NCBI RefSeq assembly: GCF_002994745.2
Contig: NC_037090.1
Span: 27,758,501-27,822,500, forward strand
DNA: 64,000 nucleotides
Source of the DNA: Rosa chinensis
Lineage: Eukaryota > Streptophyta > Magnoliopsida > Rosales > Rosaceae
Reading direction: 5' to 3'
The translations under genes were made by a program, and so were the position numbers. Shown here piece by piece: positions 23,979 through 34,300 of the stretch (position 1 is its first letter; each line of letters begins with the position of its first letter). The notes below the pieces were generated by a model that saw only the letters and a list, made by a program, of their open reading frames with translations, was not told where the DNA came from and searched no databases.

Positions 23979-24500
23979 TCAAAGATCGAGTTTGTCATCC
24001 ATTTCAATGAACTTATTAGCCACAAAAGCTATATCTTTGATTGTGTCAGGCTCTTCAAATAGTGGTGGGATGTTGCTGATAAGAATCCAGAAAGGATAAA
24101 AAAAAAAAAAAAAAAACGAAGTCAGATATATCTCTTGAATAGGTGTGATGCCATCATATTCCTGCAGCACCACATGAGCTTGATTGAACATCCATGGTCC
24201 TCCTCTCAGCACCTTCTTTCGATCTCGATGAAGGTCAAAAGTTAGGACAAATATGTTTGGTGTTCTTTTCTTGAATCTAGAAATCCCAGCCAAGGACCTA
24301 AAATCATCCAAAAAGTGACTACGCAAGTCATTGAGTGCAGCAGGCTGCTTTACAAGAGGATGTTGTGAGAAAGTATGATTGAGTTGTTCGACATTAGGCA
24401 CCACCTGATTTTCTAGAGATGTCAATAACATCATTGCCAGCAAGTGCCAAAGAGGCGGTAAGGGAGGAGTTAACATTATCAATGGATGACATGGTGAACA
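23979..24500 (-). pseudogene. LINE ORF1 fragment (DUF4283)
   Basis: Minus-strand pieces read DDFRSLAGISRFKKRTPNIF, DRKKVLRGGPWMFNQAHVVL, EYDGITPIQEI and PFWILISNIPPLFEEPDTI, the DUF4283 domain of plant LINE ORF1 (RNA-binding, gag-like) proteins. The natural start appears as MSSIDNVNSSLTASLALAGN near 24495 in another frame, so at least one frameshift is present; a run of A residues (24099-24116) interrupts the gene further. The CACTA end at 24570 lies just upstream. Confidence 0.7.
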
Positions 24501-24831
24501 GATTTGGGAGAGATGAAGGAAGTTAGTCGTCTTCGTGTTTGGCTCCAGTGGCTGCGCACATTGAGGTAGCACTACTAGCAAAACAAACAACTCACACAGC
24601 TTTAATTCACACAGATTTTTAAAAGTCACGGATATCAGTTTGAAACACCAATTCAAATAGATAACCGTGCGAAATAAGTGTTTGGGTCCACAAGAATTTA
24701 TGCATTTACAATAATCACGGAAATCCATGTGAAAAAACATTAGAAACAGACTTCCATGTGAAAGTTAAAACACTTTATGATCTACTTACACGGTTATTCG
24801 TGAGAAGGAAAATGATTTGTGGCCATAGTAA

Positions 24832-26955
24832 GACCTAAGATTTGTGGCCTCAATCTTAGGTGCCATGCCATGTCACATACACACATCACTAATTTGTCAA
24901 ATCATGACATGTAATTCTTGAGAAAAAGACAATCTTATCATTCCAAAATCTAATGAATCTAAGTTACTTTGGCTTTCTTCTAAACAAAAATTGTTTTGAT
25001 TTTTTTTCATTTTTTCTTTTCATTACTCTCTTTAAATAACCATTTTTTTTTCTTCAATCAAGAATAGAAAAAAAATTCATGTAATTCAGTCAATAGATTT
25101 GCACATACACTCGATCAATAGATTTGCATAACACATGCATATGAATTCAACCTTTGTTGGGTTCTTGTAAATTTTGAAAGTATAATGTGAAAAGTACATA
25201 TTCATATGATTATATGTATTCTTATGTTCATTTTTTTTTGTCTCTTTATGTAGCTAGGGTTTACATGTTATATTTTGAGTTTATTATTATTTTTGTTTGT
25301 TTTTTTTTTCCCTTATATTTAGATTTGTAGATGATAATAAATCGATGGAGTTTTTCTTACCTCTTAATTTAGACATACGTATTTTTCAAATTCAATTTAT
25401 TAATGCTATTTTTTTTGGAGGAAATTAATCAATATTTGAAAAGAAAAGTTAATGCCTATTTTTTGACTATATTGATGCTATTATAGGAAATAATTTAATT
25501 AAATGAAGAAAAATAATTGTCAAAGAATTTATAGACATATCTCTTAAATTAATACATAATTAATAGCTTATCTTTTTTTTTTTTCGTCACCTATTTTAAT
25601 TATTTAATGTAATTGATTCATCCCCTAACATCTAAAAGTAATGTAATAGTATAATGTAATAGCTTATCTTTTGAAAGTGTTTCCCTTAGAAAAAACACTT
25701 TGCAGTAGTTACTAAGCAAAAGGAACGGTTTTCGTGCTTGGTGTTTTGGAGGTTGTGTTGCTCTGTTCGGCGGCCCATCCCTGTGACGTTGTCGTCAGAC
25801 TAGTAGATGTAGGTGAGTCCACCGGCAAGGGGCAGTGGTGTAGTTGGGGCCGGAACGGGAAGAGTGTGTCGTCTGTTTTGCATATAGCGAGGACACGACA
25901 TGCTGAGTTATGCTGGTTTGTTCGTAGCCGATCGATGATTGGGTCGAGGATGTGCGCAAGGGAGGAGTTATGGCGGTGGATCGGTGGTTCGCCAGGACAA
26001 TCTCCTTCGCCGATTTGGGATGGCGTTGCATCTTCCCCTATTTTGGGGTTGTGGAATTCTGATGGAAGACATGGTGATCGTCTCACTCAGGTACCTGGAT
26101 TCAGTTTGGCTCTTGGATTTAGGATGATTCAATCGTCCATGTCGCTGGTTGTTCATGGCTCAGTGCTGCTACGTGAATCCACGGGGGTGGAGGTACATTT
26201 TCGTCTGCGTCGGTGTGCTTCGACTGAGCACGTCAGACTTGCTGGGAACGAAGGAGTTAGGGCCTCATCTAGGCTACTGGGCCTAATCTGGTGGGCTTGC
26301 CTTTCATTATTATTAGGTATTATAGGTATTGTTGATTATTTCAGTCCTCGTAGGTTTATGTTTAAAATAAATTTCTGCCACTCTGCGGTAGAGTTAGGTG
26401 GGTTTTGTCCCGGCTTGCATAATGCCTTGTCTGACCTAGTGAGGCAGCAAGTAGTTGTTGACTGGACGCAACCTCCTAGTGGAAGAATGAAACAAAGTGT
26501 CATCGGTCTTGATTCCGATTGGCAACATAGTGGAAAAGCTGCTTTTATTATTTGTATATTGATGCTCTTCGTGAGATTGATCTTTCCGGTATGTCACCAC
26601 TCTTGTAAAGCAAATGCAGTTGCTAGAGATGCAACCATTGCTATTTGGTGCATGTTAGGATACATTGTTTTTGTAGATATTCCTGCTATTATTGCGGGAT
26701 ATTCTCTTACCGCTAATTGTAAGTTGGGGTTAAGGCACCATGTCCCCCCATGTATCATGTTTCATTAATAAAGGTTTAAGGGTAGCCGCACCGCCCTTCT
26801 TCAAAAATAAAATAAAATAATAAAAAAATTTAAAAGGGTAAAGTTGGTGTTGCAATAGTATGATGTGGCAAGATTTATTATGTGGAATTGAAAATAAAAT
26901 TTGAATTTGCTTACATGGCATGATACCTAGGATTTGAGGCTACAAATCTTAGGCC
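24832..26955. mobile_element. terminal-inverted-repeat element nested in the CACTA-like element
   Basis: Left end GACCTAAGATTTGTGGCCTC...GTGCCATGCCATGT matches the reverse complement of the right end (GGCCTAAGATTTGTAGCCTC...GTATCATGCCATGT) over about 45 bp with a few differences; similarity may extend a little further out on both sides. The target duplication could not be defined, so the superfamily is open (MULE or hAT are possible). It contains the LINE remnant at 25660-26848. Confidence 0.6.
25660..26848 (+). pseudogene. degenerate 3' part of a LINE (RNase H remnant and A-rich tail)
   Basis: A long frame (25734-26768) has odd composition in its first half. Near its end it reads VVDWTQPPSGRMKQ, then CKANAVARDATIAI and DIPAIIAGYSLTANC, resembling the W.PP..G..K start and the NAVA.D..A..A...IP end of the RNase H domain in plant LINEs, with the catalytic residues lost. 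After the stop come AATAAAGG, GGGTAGCCGCACCGCCC and an A-rich tail. A 17-base sequence at 25642-25658 matches 26851-26867 at 14 positions and may be a decayed target duplication. Not a host gene. Confidence 0.45.
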
Positions 26956-27444
26956 TCATTGAGGCCCTATATCATTTCAGAATTCACACAGATTTCAATA
27001 CACATAATATATTAGTTTATTTAAAAATTGTTATTTTTGGGTGTTATATAAATTATAGAATGACAGAATTCCGTGACTAATATTGTTTCATACGGATTTC
27101 TTTGTGAACTGAGCATACACACAAATATCCGTGTGAAAGATCCATGTAAATGTTCAAATCTAGTTAATTACACACGAATATCTGTTAGGGTTGTAAATGT
27201 CTCTTCTACGGATTACAGTGACAATACAAAGAAATCACACAAATTTTTGTAAGTATTTTTAAAAAAAATTATAGAAAACCAAGCAGCCTCTAATTAAACC
27301 CTAATATCCTTTTGGCCTCCTTTTCCTTTCAAACACCGCAGCAGACCCTCTTTCTCTATTCTCCCTCCCAAACTCCCCGTCTATGTTGGCTTCCACGCCA
27401 GCCCACGGTCGTCGGCATCTCACACCGCCACCACATTAGGAGTA

Positions 27445-27660
27445 GTGGAGAGAGATGACCAAAACCCGGTTCTTACCACCCGTACACGCGACCTCAAAAG
27501 ACTGCAACTTTACTTGAAGTTACCACCACCACCACTTTCTCAAGATGCATGCCACCTCGATCCATCAACGAGTTCAGACCAAGCCGATTGTCTTAGCCAT
27601 GAATTTTTGTCTCCAATCGACGTGGGTCGACTGCCACATTACGCCGGCGACTGGCTTTAG
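27445..27660 (+). CDS. short open frame, unrecognised (weak)
   Basis: Encodes 71 residues with a proline run (KLPPPPLSQ) and ends HYAGDWL. The stretch before it (27300-27440) is CT-rich and looks like a plant 5' leader. No domain is recognised. It could be a fragment of a gene carried by the CACTA-like element to its left, or chance. Confidence 0.2.
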   Translation: MERDDQNPVLTTRTRDLKRLQLYLKLPPPPLSQDACHLDPSTSSDQADCLSHEFLSPIDVGRLPHYAGDWL

Positions 27661-27810
27661 AGTTTTTTTAGATATTCAGTGTAGAATATGCGCGCCGCAT
27701 TACTTCCTAGTTAAACATAATGTAATTGTATTACATGGCACCATAGTTGGTGCGTCCGTGACTCCGTGTATATATAGGTGCTGCATGATTGAACTTCTTC
27801 CTAATTAATT

Positions 27811-28318
27811 TGCTATAAAACAATTTGGCCCAAGGCCCCAAGTTGATGGTAGATTTTCAAAATATGTTTGAAATTATTGGACCAAAAACAGATGATATAA
27901 ATGATGGGGCAAATTGACATGGGATCCCTACAACGTACTAATTTAGGAGCTAATGTGAAATGCCTAGAAGATGAACATTCCATCAAATTGCTAACGTATT
28001 TGGTAGCGTGCAGTGGCCAGGTTGATTGCAATTATGAAATATAGGTTGCTTGTCTCTGTTTACATTTCGTTAATCATCATCGTAGTCGTCCTCGTCGGCG
28101 TGGTCATCATCGTCATTATTATCATCCTATGCTTTCTTAATATAAGCATCTTAATCAAAGTGGACAACATAATGTAGATTTAGAAGAATGTTCCATATAT
28201 CCTCCGAAACGCAACTACAAAATAACACTTAAATGTATACGACTCTCTAACTTGGGTCATAGGGTTCAAGGATTAAAATGTCGGTTGATTGTGATATATT
28301 GGAATTCACACGCTTATT
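27811..28318. other. spacer
   Basis: No gene recognised. A short impure CGT/CAT trinucleotide tract lies at about 28070-28125. Confidence 0.5.
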
Positions 28319-29382
28319 CACACCCTTAATTACTTAATACACACTCCATACTTAATACACCACCCATTTAATTTCTCATTCTAATATTTTACTAAATACA
28401 CAACCCAAAATACCTAAAATATCCTTAATCTAAAAAAATCATGAAATATCCTAATTTTTTACTATATTAGGATTACTATTTAATACGATTAGTATATTCT
28501 ATTATATTGACGTTTTGTAAATGACAATATTGATTACTTGGGTTTGTTCAATATCCATAAAGATTTATTATTGTTCCCTTTAAATAGATGCATATAAATA
28601 AGTTTTGTGTTATTTGAGCTCACATCCACCAAACACCATGTTAATCAAGTATAAAATTATGAGTTGAACATTCAACCAAAACTATATTAGTAGTTTCTCA
28701 CTTTCTCCACAATAGTGGAACTAAAAAGTTGTCATTAGAGGGATCAAACAAATTAACAGTTACAAAGTTTTTTCACATGTGATGTTTATATTAGAGAATA
28801 AAAGGCCTGCTCACCTAAGGGACAGTTTTTAAGGGACTGTGAGGAACAAGTGAATCTGATGGCTAAAAATAAATGCATAATTTTAAGTTGTTATAATTTC
28901 TGCTTTTATATTTAACACATGTGGTTGAGATGCATTTGTCCCTCATAGTCCCTTAAAATTGTCCCTTAGGTGAGCAAATCTGTAGAAAATAAATTGATTA
29001 ATCATAACTCTTAGAACAAAAAAGGAAATTAACTAAAAAATGGGAGAAAATTGATATGTTTTAAAAATATTTAATGCCATTGATTTTGAAATTCTAAATA
29101 TTATGGTTTCTAACCTCATTTAATTACAATTTATTTAAGGAAAAATTAAATTAGATAGATTCTAACTTTATTCTTGTATTAAATTGGGAGGCCATGTATA
29201 GAAATTTTTTGTGTTTATCTAACTATTTATACATAAATATTTAAATAGAATAATATAAGGAAAATATGACTATTTTTTTCTTCTAGAATGCATAGATGTC
29301 TGTTTTTGTCATTTAACCTACCTACAAAATCTAATTTGAAATATAAAATAATAGAGATGTGTATTAAGTGATTAGGGGTGTG
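28319..29382. mobile_element. AT-rich inverted-repeat element (MITE-like), with a nested MITE
   Basis: Left CACACCCTTAATTACTTAAT pairs with the reverse complement of the right end, CACACCCCTAATCACTTAAT, with few differences over about 30 bp. The inside is AT-rich and has no reading frame. Length about 1.06 kb including the 169-bp MITE. Target duplication not resolved. Confidence 0.55.
28808..28976. mobile_element. small MITE with about 32-bp inverted repeats
   Basis: TGCTCACCTAAGGGACAGTT at the left mirrors AATTGTCCCTTAGGTGAGCA at the right, continuing to AAGGGACT on both sides. 169 bp, non-coding. The duplication is not clear, so the superfamily is unassigned. Confidence 0.8.
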
Positions 29383-29454
29383 TATTTAAAATTTCTCATA
29401 TCAGAAATATCAAGAGGTATATAGGAGATTTTCTTTAAAAAACAATTCTATGCA

Positions 29455-30882
29455 TTTTTTTTTTTTGAAATAGAAATTGATGTCATTGAAATCAATAGCG
29501 GGCAACAGCCAATAGTTAAGAGTCAAGCTGCACTTAGGCCCAGTTTGGCCCTGCTGGTATTACAAATTATAAGCTTTTTTATGAAGTTAAGTTGGTTGAT
29601 GCGTTTGGTGAAGTAAGATACTGCAGCTTATTTCCCAAGTTCACAACTTCCAATGCAGATTATAAAAGTTGGTTAAACCACACTTTTAGAAGCAGCTGCC
29701 AATAGAAGCAACAATTGGATTTTCTTAAATATCAAAAGAGTCCTCATCTGCTCATAAGTTCCTCTATTCTCTCTATCTCAGCAAACACTTAACAACTTAA
29801 TTTCACAGCTGATTATTCTAACAACATAGCATAAGTCGCTTTTATTTTTATTTTTATAATCACAGCTACACCAAACTAGACCTTACAACAAGATAGCCGA
29901 CAAGCAAATTGAAAACCCTATTCGAAGCAAAACAAACTCCGTACAATTCTATGATGAGCTCGCTTTAATAAGTGAATAAATAAGCAAAGAAACTCCATGT
30001 CTTCTAGGGCAAAATCATCTTCTAACTCCTCGACCATTAGCCAGGCACGCAATTGTAGTGTCAACAGAAAGCCACTTCCTATCCAACAAATACGAGCAAT
30101 TCCTTACTCATAAGTCGCTTGAAAGCTAATCTTTTTTCAGGTACTTACCAACTCCCGTAGAAGCCATGAACTAAAACGATTGGACGTGGACCATAAATTG
30201 GCCTAAAATACCCAAGAAGGTCCAGTTCTTGGGCTAGACCCACCCTTACCACTATGTGATAAATAAGGGTGGCAAAGCACCCTCCTTAACAGCTAAGAGA
30301 GCATGCCCAACCAAAACCAGCCTTGAAGCCAAGCCTAAAAGCCCATGCCCAATTCCAGTTTAACCTAGTAGGAGCCCGGATCCTCTTTTGTCACTCCGCC
30401 TTCACAACCACCATAAATTCTGGTGGCCTTCCTGCCACATCATTAGAACGTCCCATCGACATCGGATTCAACACAGCCGTCTGAAGATGGCCAAACCTTG
30501 AGTCGCAGCCTTAGAGCCGCCTCAAAACTCAATCTACGTCTCAGAACCTGATCCTCAACCACCCAGATGACAGATCAAAGCAATTGGAACCAATCTGCCG
30601 CTGCTGCCGAACAACACCACCTGTGCAACTGCGGGCACGACCATAATGCACCTGAACAACTATCATCGTCAACCGCCACGATTAGAGCCAACAATTAAAG
30701 ACTGGATCAAACCCAAGAAAAACAATCATAGAGGCCTCCAATCCAGAAACCTCTCATTTCATCCCACGATCGACGCTGAAGCCTGTCTCGCGCGGCCACA
30801 GTAACTCGTCGCTCCATAGACGCCGCCTTACCTGAGGGTAGAGCACCGCTGCCAGGATTCCAAGGTTGCTCCTTCATAGATT
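29455..30882 (-). mobile_element. non-LTR retroposon without open frame (LINE-derived), 16-bp TSD
   Basis: A perfect duplication AAAACAATTCTATGCA occurs at 29439-29454 and 30883-30898. A T-run at 29455-29466 is the poly(A) tail on the minus strand, so this inserted by target-primed reverse transcription. Without the nested MITE it is about 1.1 kb. Its minus-strand 5' part (30880-30400) is GC-richer. No reverse transcriptase or ORF1 domain was recognised, so it is either a deleted LINE or a non-autonomous derivative. Confidence 0.85.
29537..29882. mobile_element. PIF/Harbinger (Tourist-like) MITE, 346 bp
   Basis: Ends GGCCCAGTTTGGCCCTGC and, reversed, GGTCTAGTTTGGTGTAGC; the target duplication is TTA (29534-29536 and 29883-29885), as expected for PIF/Harbinger. 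The inner block CACAGCTGATTATTCT is shared with the MITE in the polygalacturonase intron (45519-48450), so both are one family. Confidence 0.85.
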
Positions 30883-31389
30883 AAAACAATTCTATGCATT
30901 ATATCAATCGAAAGACTTAAAATTGGGTTACGTAAAAATACATAATGCCATTTTGCTTTGATTAGTTTCATTTTTTTTTGAATTTAAAATAGAAGATTAG
31001 GCGATATTAGCACCTCGTTAGCGGTCATCGCGCGGAGCGCCTATCCTCCCCAAAAAGGGGAAGGGACCACTACACCCGGAAAGCCACCGCCCGTCCCTCT
31101 ATTTTAGTTTATTGAATAAAATTAAAAAATAAAGTGTACAATAGGGGAGAGGGGGACATAAACTATAACCCCCTCCCAAAAACAAAAAGAAAAACAACCC
31201 GAAACAAAATACGGGAACTGCTAAGGTCACCCAAAAATAAAAAATAAAAACCAACAGACAATAGACCTTTGGAAGCCAAACAGCAACAATTGACAGGTTC
31301 CAGTGCATCTGCGAAGGAGACTTCCATTACTAAGAAGCATAGCAAGCCAAGCTACTTGTCAACTCCATGTCCCACTGATAATTAAGTCA

Positions 31390-34300
31390 AAAATTGAAGC
31401 GATAGTTGGGAAAACCATTTAAATCACGGGAATAGGCTGCAATTGCACAAGGAGGACACGAATCCCACCAATGAACTCCCACATTATCCACACCAAAATT
31501 TGCTAAGTAATCAGCAACACTATTACCTTCCAAAAAATATGTGAAACTTTTACATGCATAGCAACAAGAGTAGCTTGACAATTAAACCAATCAATAGTAA
31601 AACACCATGGCACATCCACTTTAAATGATGAAAGAAAATGAATAACTAAAGTAGAATCACTTTCAATCCAAATCAAATGCCAACCTCTTTGTGAGGCCAG
31701 ACGAATGGCATGAATGACTGCAAGCAGCTCAGCTTCCAAAGCAGTAGCGACACCAAGATTACTCGCAAAACAACCAAGAACCCGACCCAAATGATCTAGG
31801 AAAATGCCACCAAAACCTGCCAAACCAGGAGAGCCATGAACTGCACCATCTGTGTTGATCTTGATTTGATGAATAGAGGGAACATGCCACATAACCTCAA
31901 CAATTCTTGGAGCTTTAGAAGGTCTGCCACTAATACCAATCCGATGCAAAATACAAAGCTCAGTAACTGTATTCTTCATAGTACCCGTACTTAGAAAATT
32001 AATTTCATGGAGGAATGAAATAACGAACTCGGCAAGAGAATTGAATCCTGAAAACGGATAGCGTTCCTAACATGCCAAATATCATAAAAGCCAGCTCCAA
32101 TCATTCCATACCAACACAGTTAACTGAGAGCTAAAACCTTGCCGTACCGGATAAGAAAAGAAAGAGAAAACATCATTGAAAGTACTTTGGACCTGAAACA
32201 AATCCAAAAGACTCCTCCATATAGCAATTGCAAAAGAACAATGCAAGAAGAGGTGCTTTGCAGTCTCAACACTACAATGACAGAAGGAGAAGACTAATGA
32301 CAAATGGTGACAACGACGTTGTCGAATATCATCAGTAAGTAACTTCCCATGTAAGTATTTCCATAAAATTACTGAGTTCCTAGGATGAAAACTAGAATGC
32401 CAAACAAAACGAGTCCATGGAACACGATGAAGATGGGTGCGCTTCAAATCATATGCAAGAGCAATCGTTAGCTTACCATCCTTTGTAGATTTCCAAACCA
32501 ACTTATCCTCCATACCATCCTTACAGGGGAGAACAACCATGACAATTTCATCCCAAGTAGTTGTACAGATTAATTGTAAATTAGTAGGACAAACCAAGCA
32601 ACCATTGTCAATGAACTCTGAAAGATTTCTTTGAAGTGTTGTAGCTACTGTAGTTGGAATATTCAAACGATCAATGATAGAAGAACCCAACCAATTATGA
32701 TGCCAGAAGTCAAGCTTTGTATCAGAACCAATAATCCACTGTGAACCATTCAAAATATAGTGAAAAAGAGGACGAAAACCAGGCTAGATGGAAGAACGCT
32801 TATAATAAGTACATGGTTGCCCCAATCTATTGAAAAAACGATGATGTAGAAATTTTGAAGCCATGGAAGAAGAGGTTAGCACATCCCAAAATTTCTTCAA
32901 AGAGAAAGGCTTTATTAAGAACCGGGAAGTTCTTAAGACCAAGCCCTCCTTCATTAATAGGAGAACAATATTTCATCCATGCAACAGTAGAATAACCACT
33001 AGTAAGCACATTCCCTATCCAAACAAAGTTCTTTACCCACCTTCGTAAATCCGACAACACTGACTGAGGCCCGGCATAAATAAAAAAACTATGAGAGAGC
33101 ATGCTGGTAATCACTGAATTAACAAGAACTACCCGACCAGCCATAGAAAGAGAGCTTCCACGCCATTGCGAGAAATGACCCTTTACCCTATTAGCAAGCC
33201 CTTGAAAGTAAAGCCTCTTTGGGCTACCAGTGAAAATGGGAACGCCCAAATAAGTAAAGGGAAGCTTACCAATTGGAATGTCTAACCATTTGGAAATCAA
33301 TGACCGCCGACGAGTAGTTGATTTACCCAGAAATACCTGAGATTTTCCCTTGTTTACCAACTGCCCAGAATTTAATCCATATTCATCAATAAAATTTAGC
33401 AAATTCGAGAGGCCTTTCTCATCACTCCTGTAAAAAATCATTATGTCATCCGCAAATAAGACATGACTAGGAGCTTTCATACCTCGCGGAGAAGAAATAG
33501 TCTGAAGCTTACCCGTTGAGACAAGATTAGCAGTACCTCTACTAAGCACTTCCTCTGCTAGACAGAATAAAAGAGGAGATAGTGGGTCTCCCTGGCGAAC
33601 CCCTTGACTACAACTGAAGAAACCCACCGGCGAGCCATTAAAGAGAATAGAAAGCTTAGCTGAAGCAAGGATTCTACCCACCCATTGAACGAATGTAATA
33701 TGAAAGCAAAAAGCTATCAGAACCCGCTGTAAGAAGTCCTAATTTAGAGTATCAAAAGCTTTGGCCACATCCAGTTTAATGGCAATATTGCCGTCAACAC
33801 AAGAGTTATCCATTAGGTTCACACACTTAGAAGTGAGAAGAATGCAATCTGAAATTTGACTACCTTTAAGAAAGACAAATTGATTTGGCAAAATGATGCG
33901 AGAAGCAATTAGAGAAAGCCTATCAGTAAGTATTCTTGTGATAATTTTAAAAATAAAATTGGCCATAGCAATTGGACGAAATTGAGTGATCACATTTGCT
34001 TCTGGAACTTTAGGAAGAAGAGCAATAAAGCTGTAATTAAGATTAGGCAAAATATAACCAGATTCGAAGAAAGAGCGAACAACATTTGACAGGACCCGCC
34101 CCGAATTCCACCCTGGAATTTGAAGTGGCCCTGCGGGACCCACTTTTAAAGAAGGTTTTCCAAAAATTTCGGCATAACCTCCCTTAAAAATGGACAACCC
34201 AAAAACCTGTGGAAAACAAACGTCACTTCTAATAATCCAACCACAAACTCCTGGAGCCACCCTGCTCCCATCATTCAACCAACTTGAGCCCAAAAATAAT

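Larger units (their letters stand above)
24570..27290. mobile_element. CACTA-like element with CACACGGATnTCCGTGTG-type subterminal repeats, right end unresolved
   Basis: Starts CACTACTAGCAAAACAAACA and carries many copies of CACACAGATTT, ACGGAAATCCATGTGAAA and related forms at 24590-24790 and again at 26975-27260. The same type of motif fills the complete small CACTA at 60501-62306, so both belong to one group. The middle (about 24832-26955) is occupied by another inverted-repeat element. I could not find a right terminus TAGTAGTG with a matching 3-bp duplication. Confidence 0.6.

Noticed and set aside
25734..26768. A 344-residue open frame as a host gene
   Set aside because: Its end resembles a decayed LINE RNase H followed by an A-rich tail, and it sits inside a TIR element; the first half has no protein-like pattern.
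27441..27447. AGTAGTG as the right end of the CACTA-like element starting at 24570
   Set aside because: The bases before it do not match the left terminal repeat and the flanking triplet (GAG) does not match TAG at the left end.
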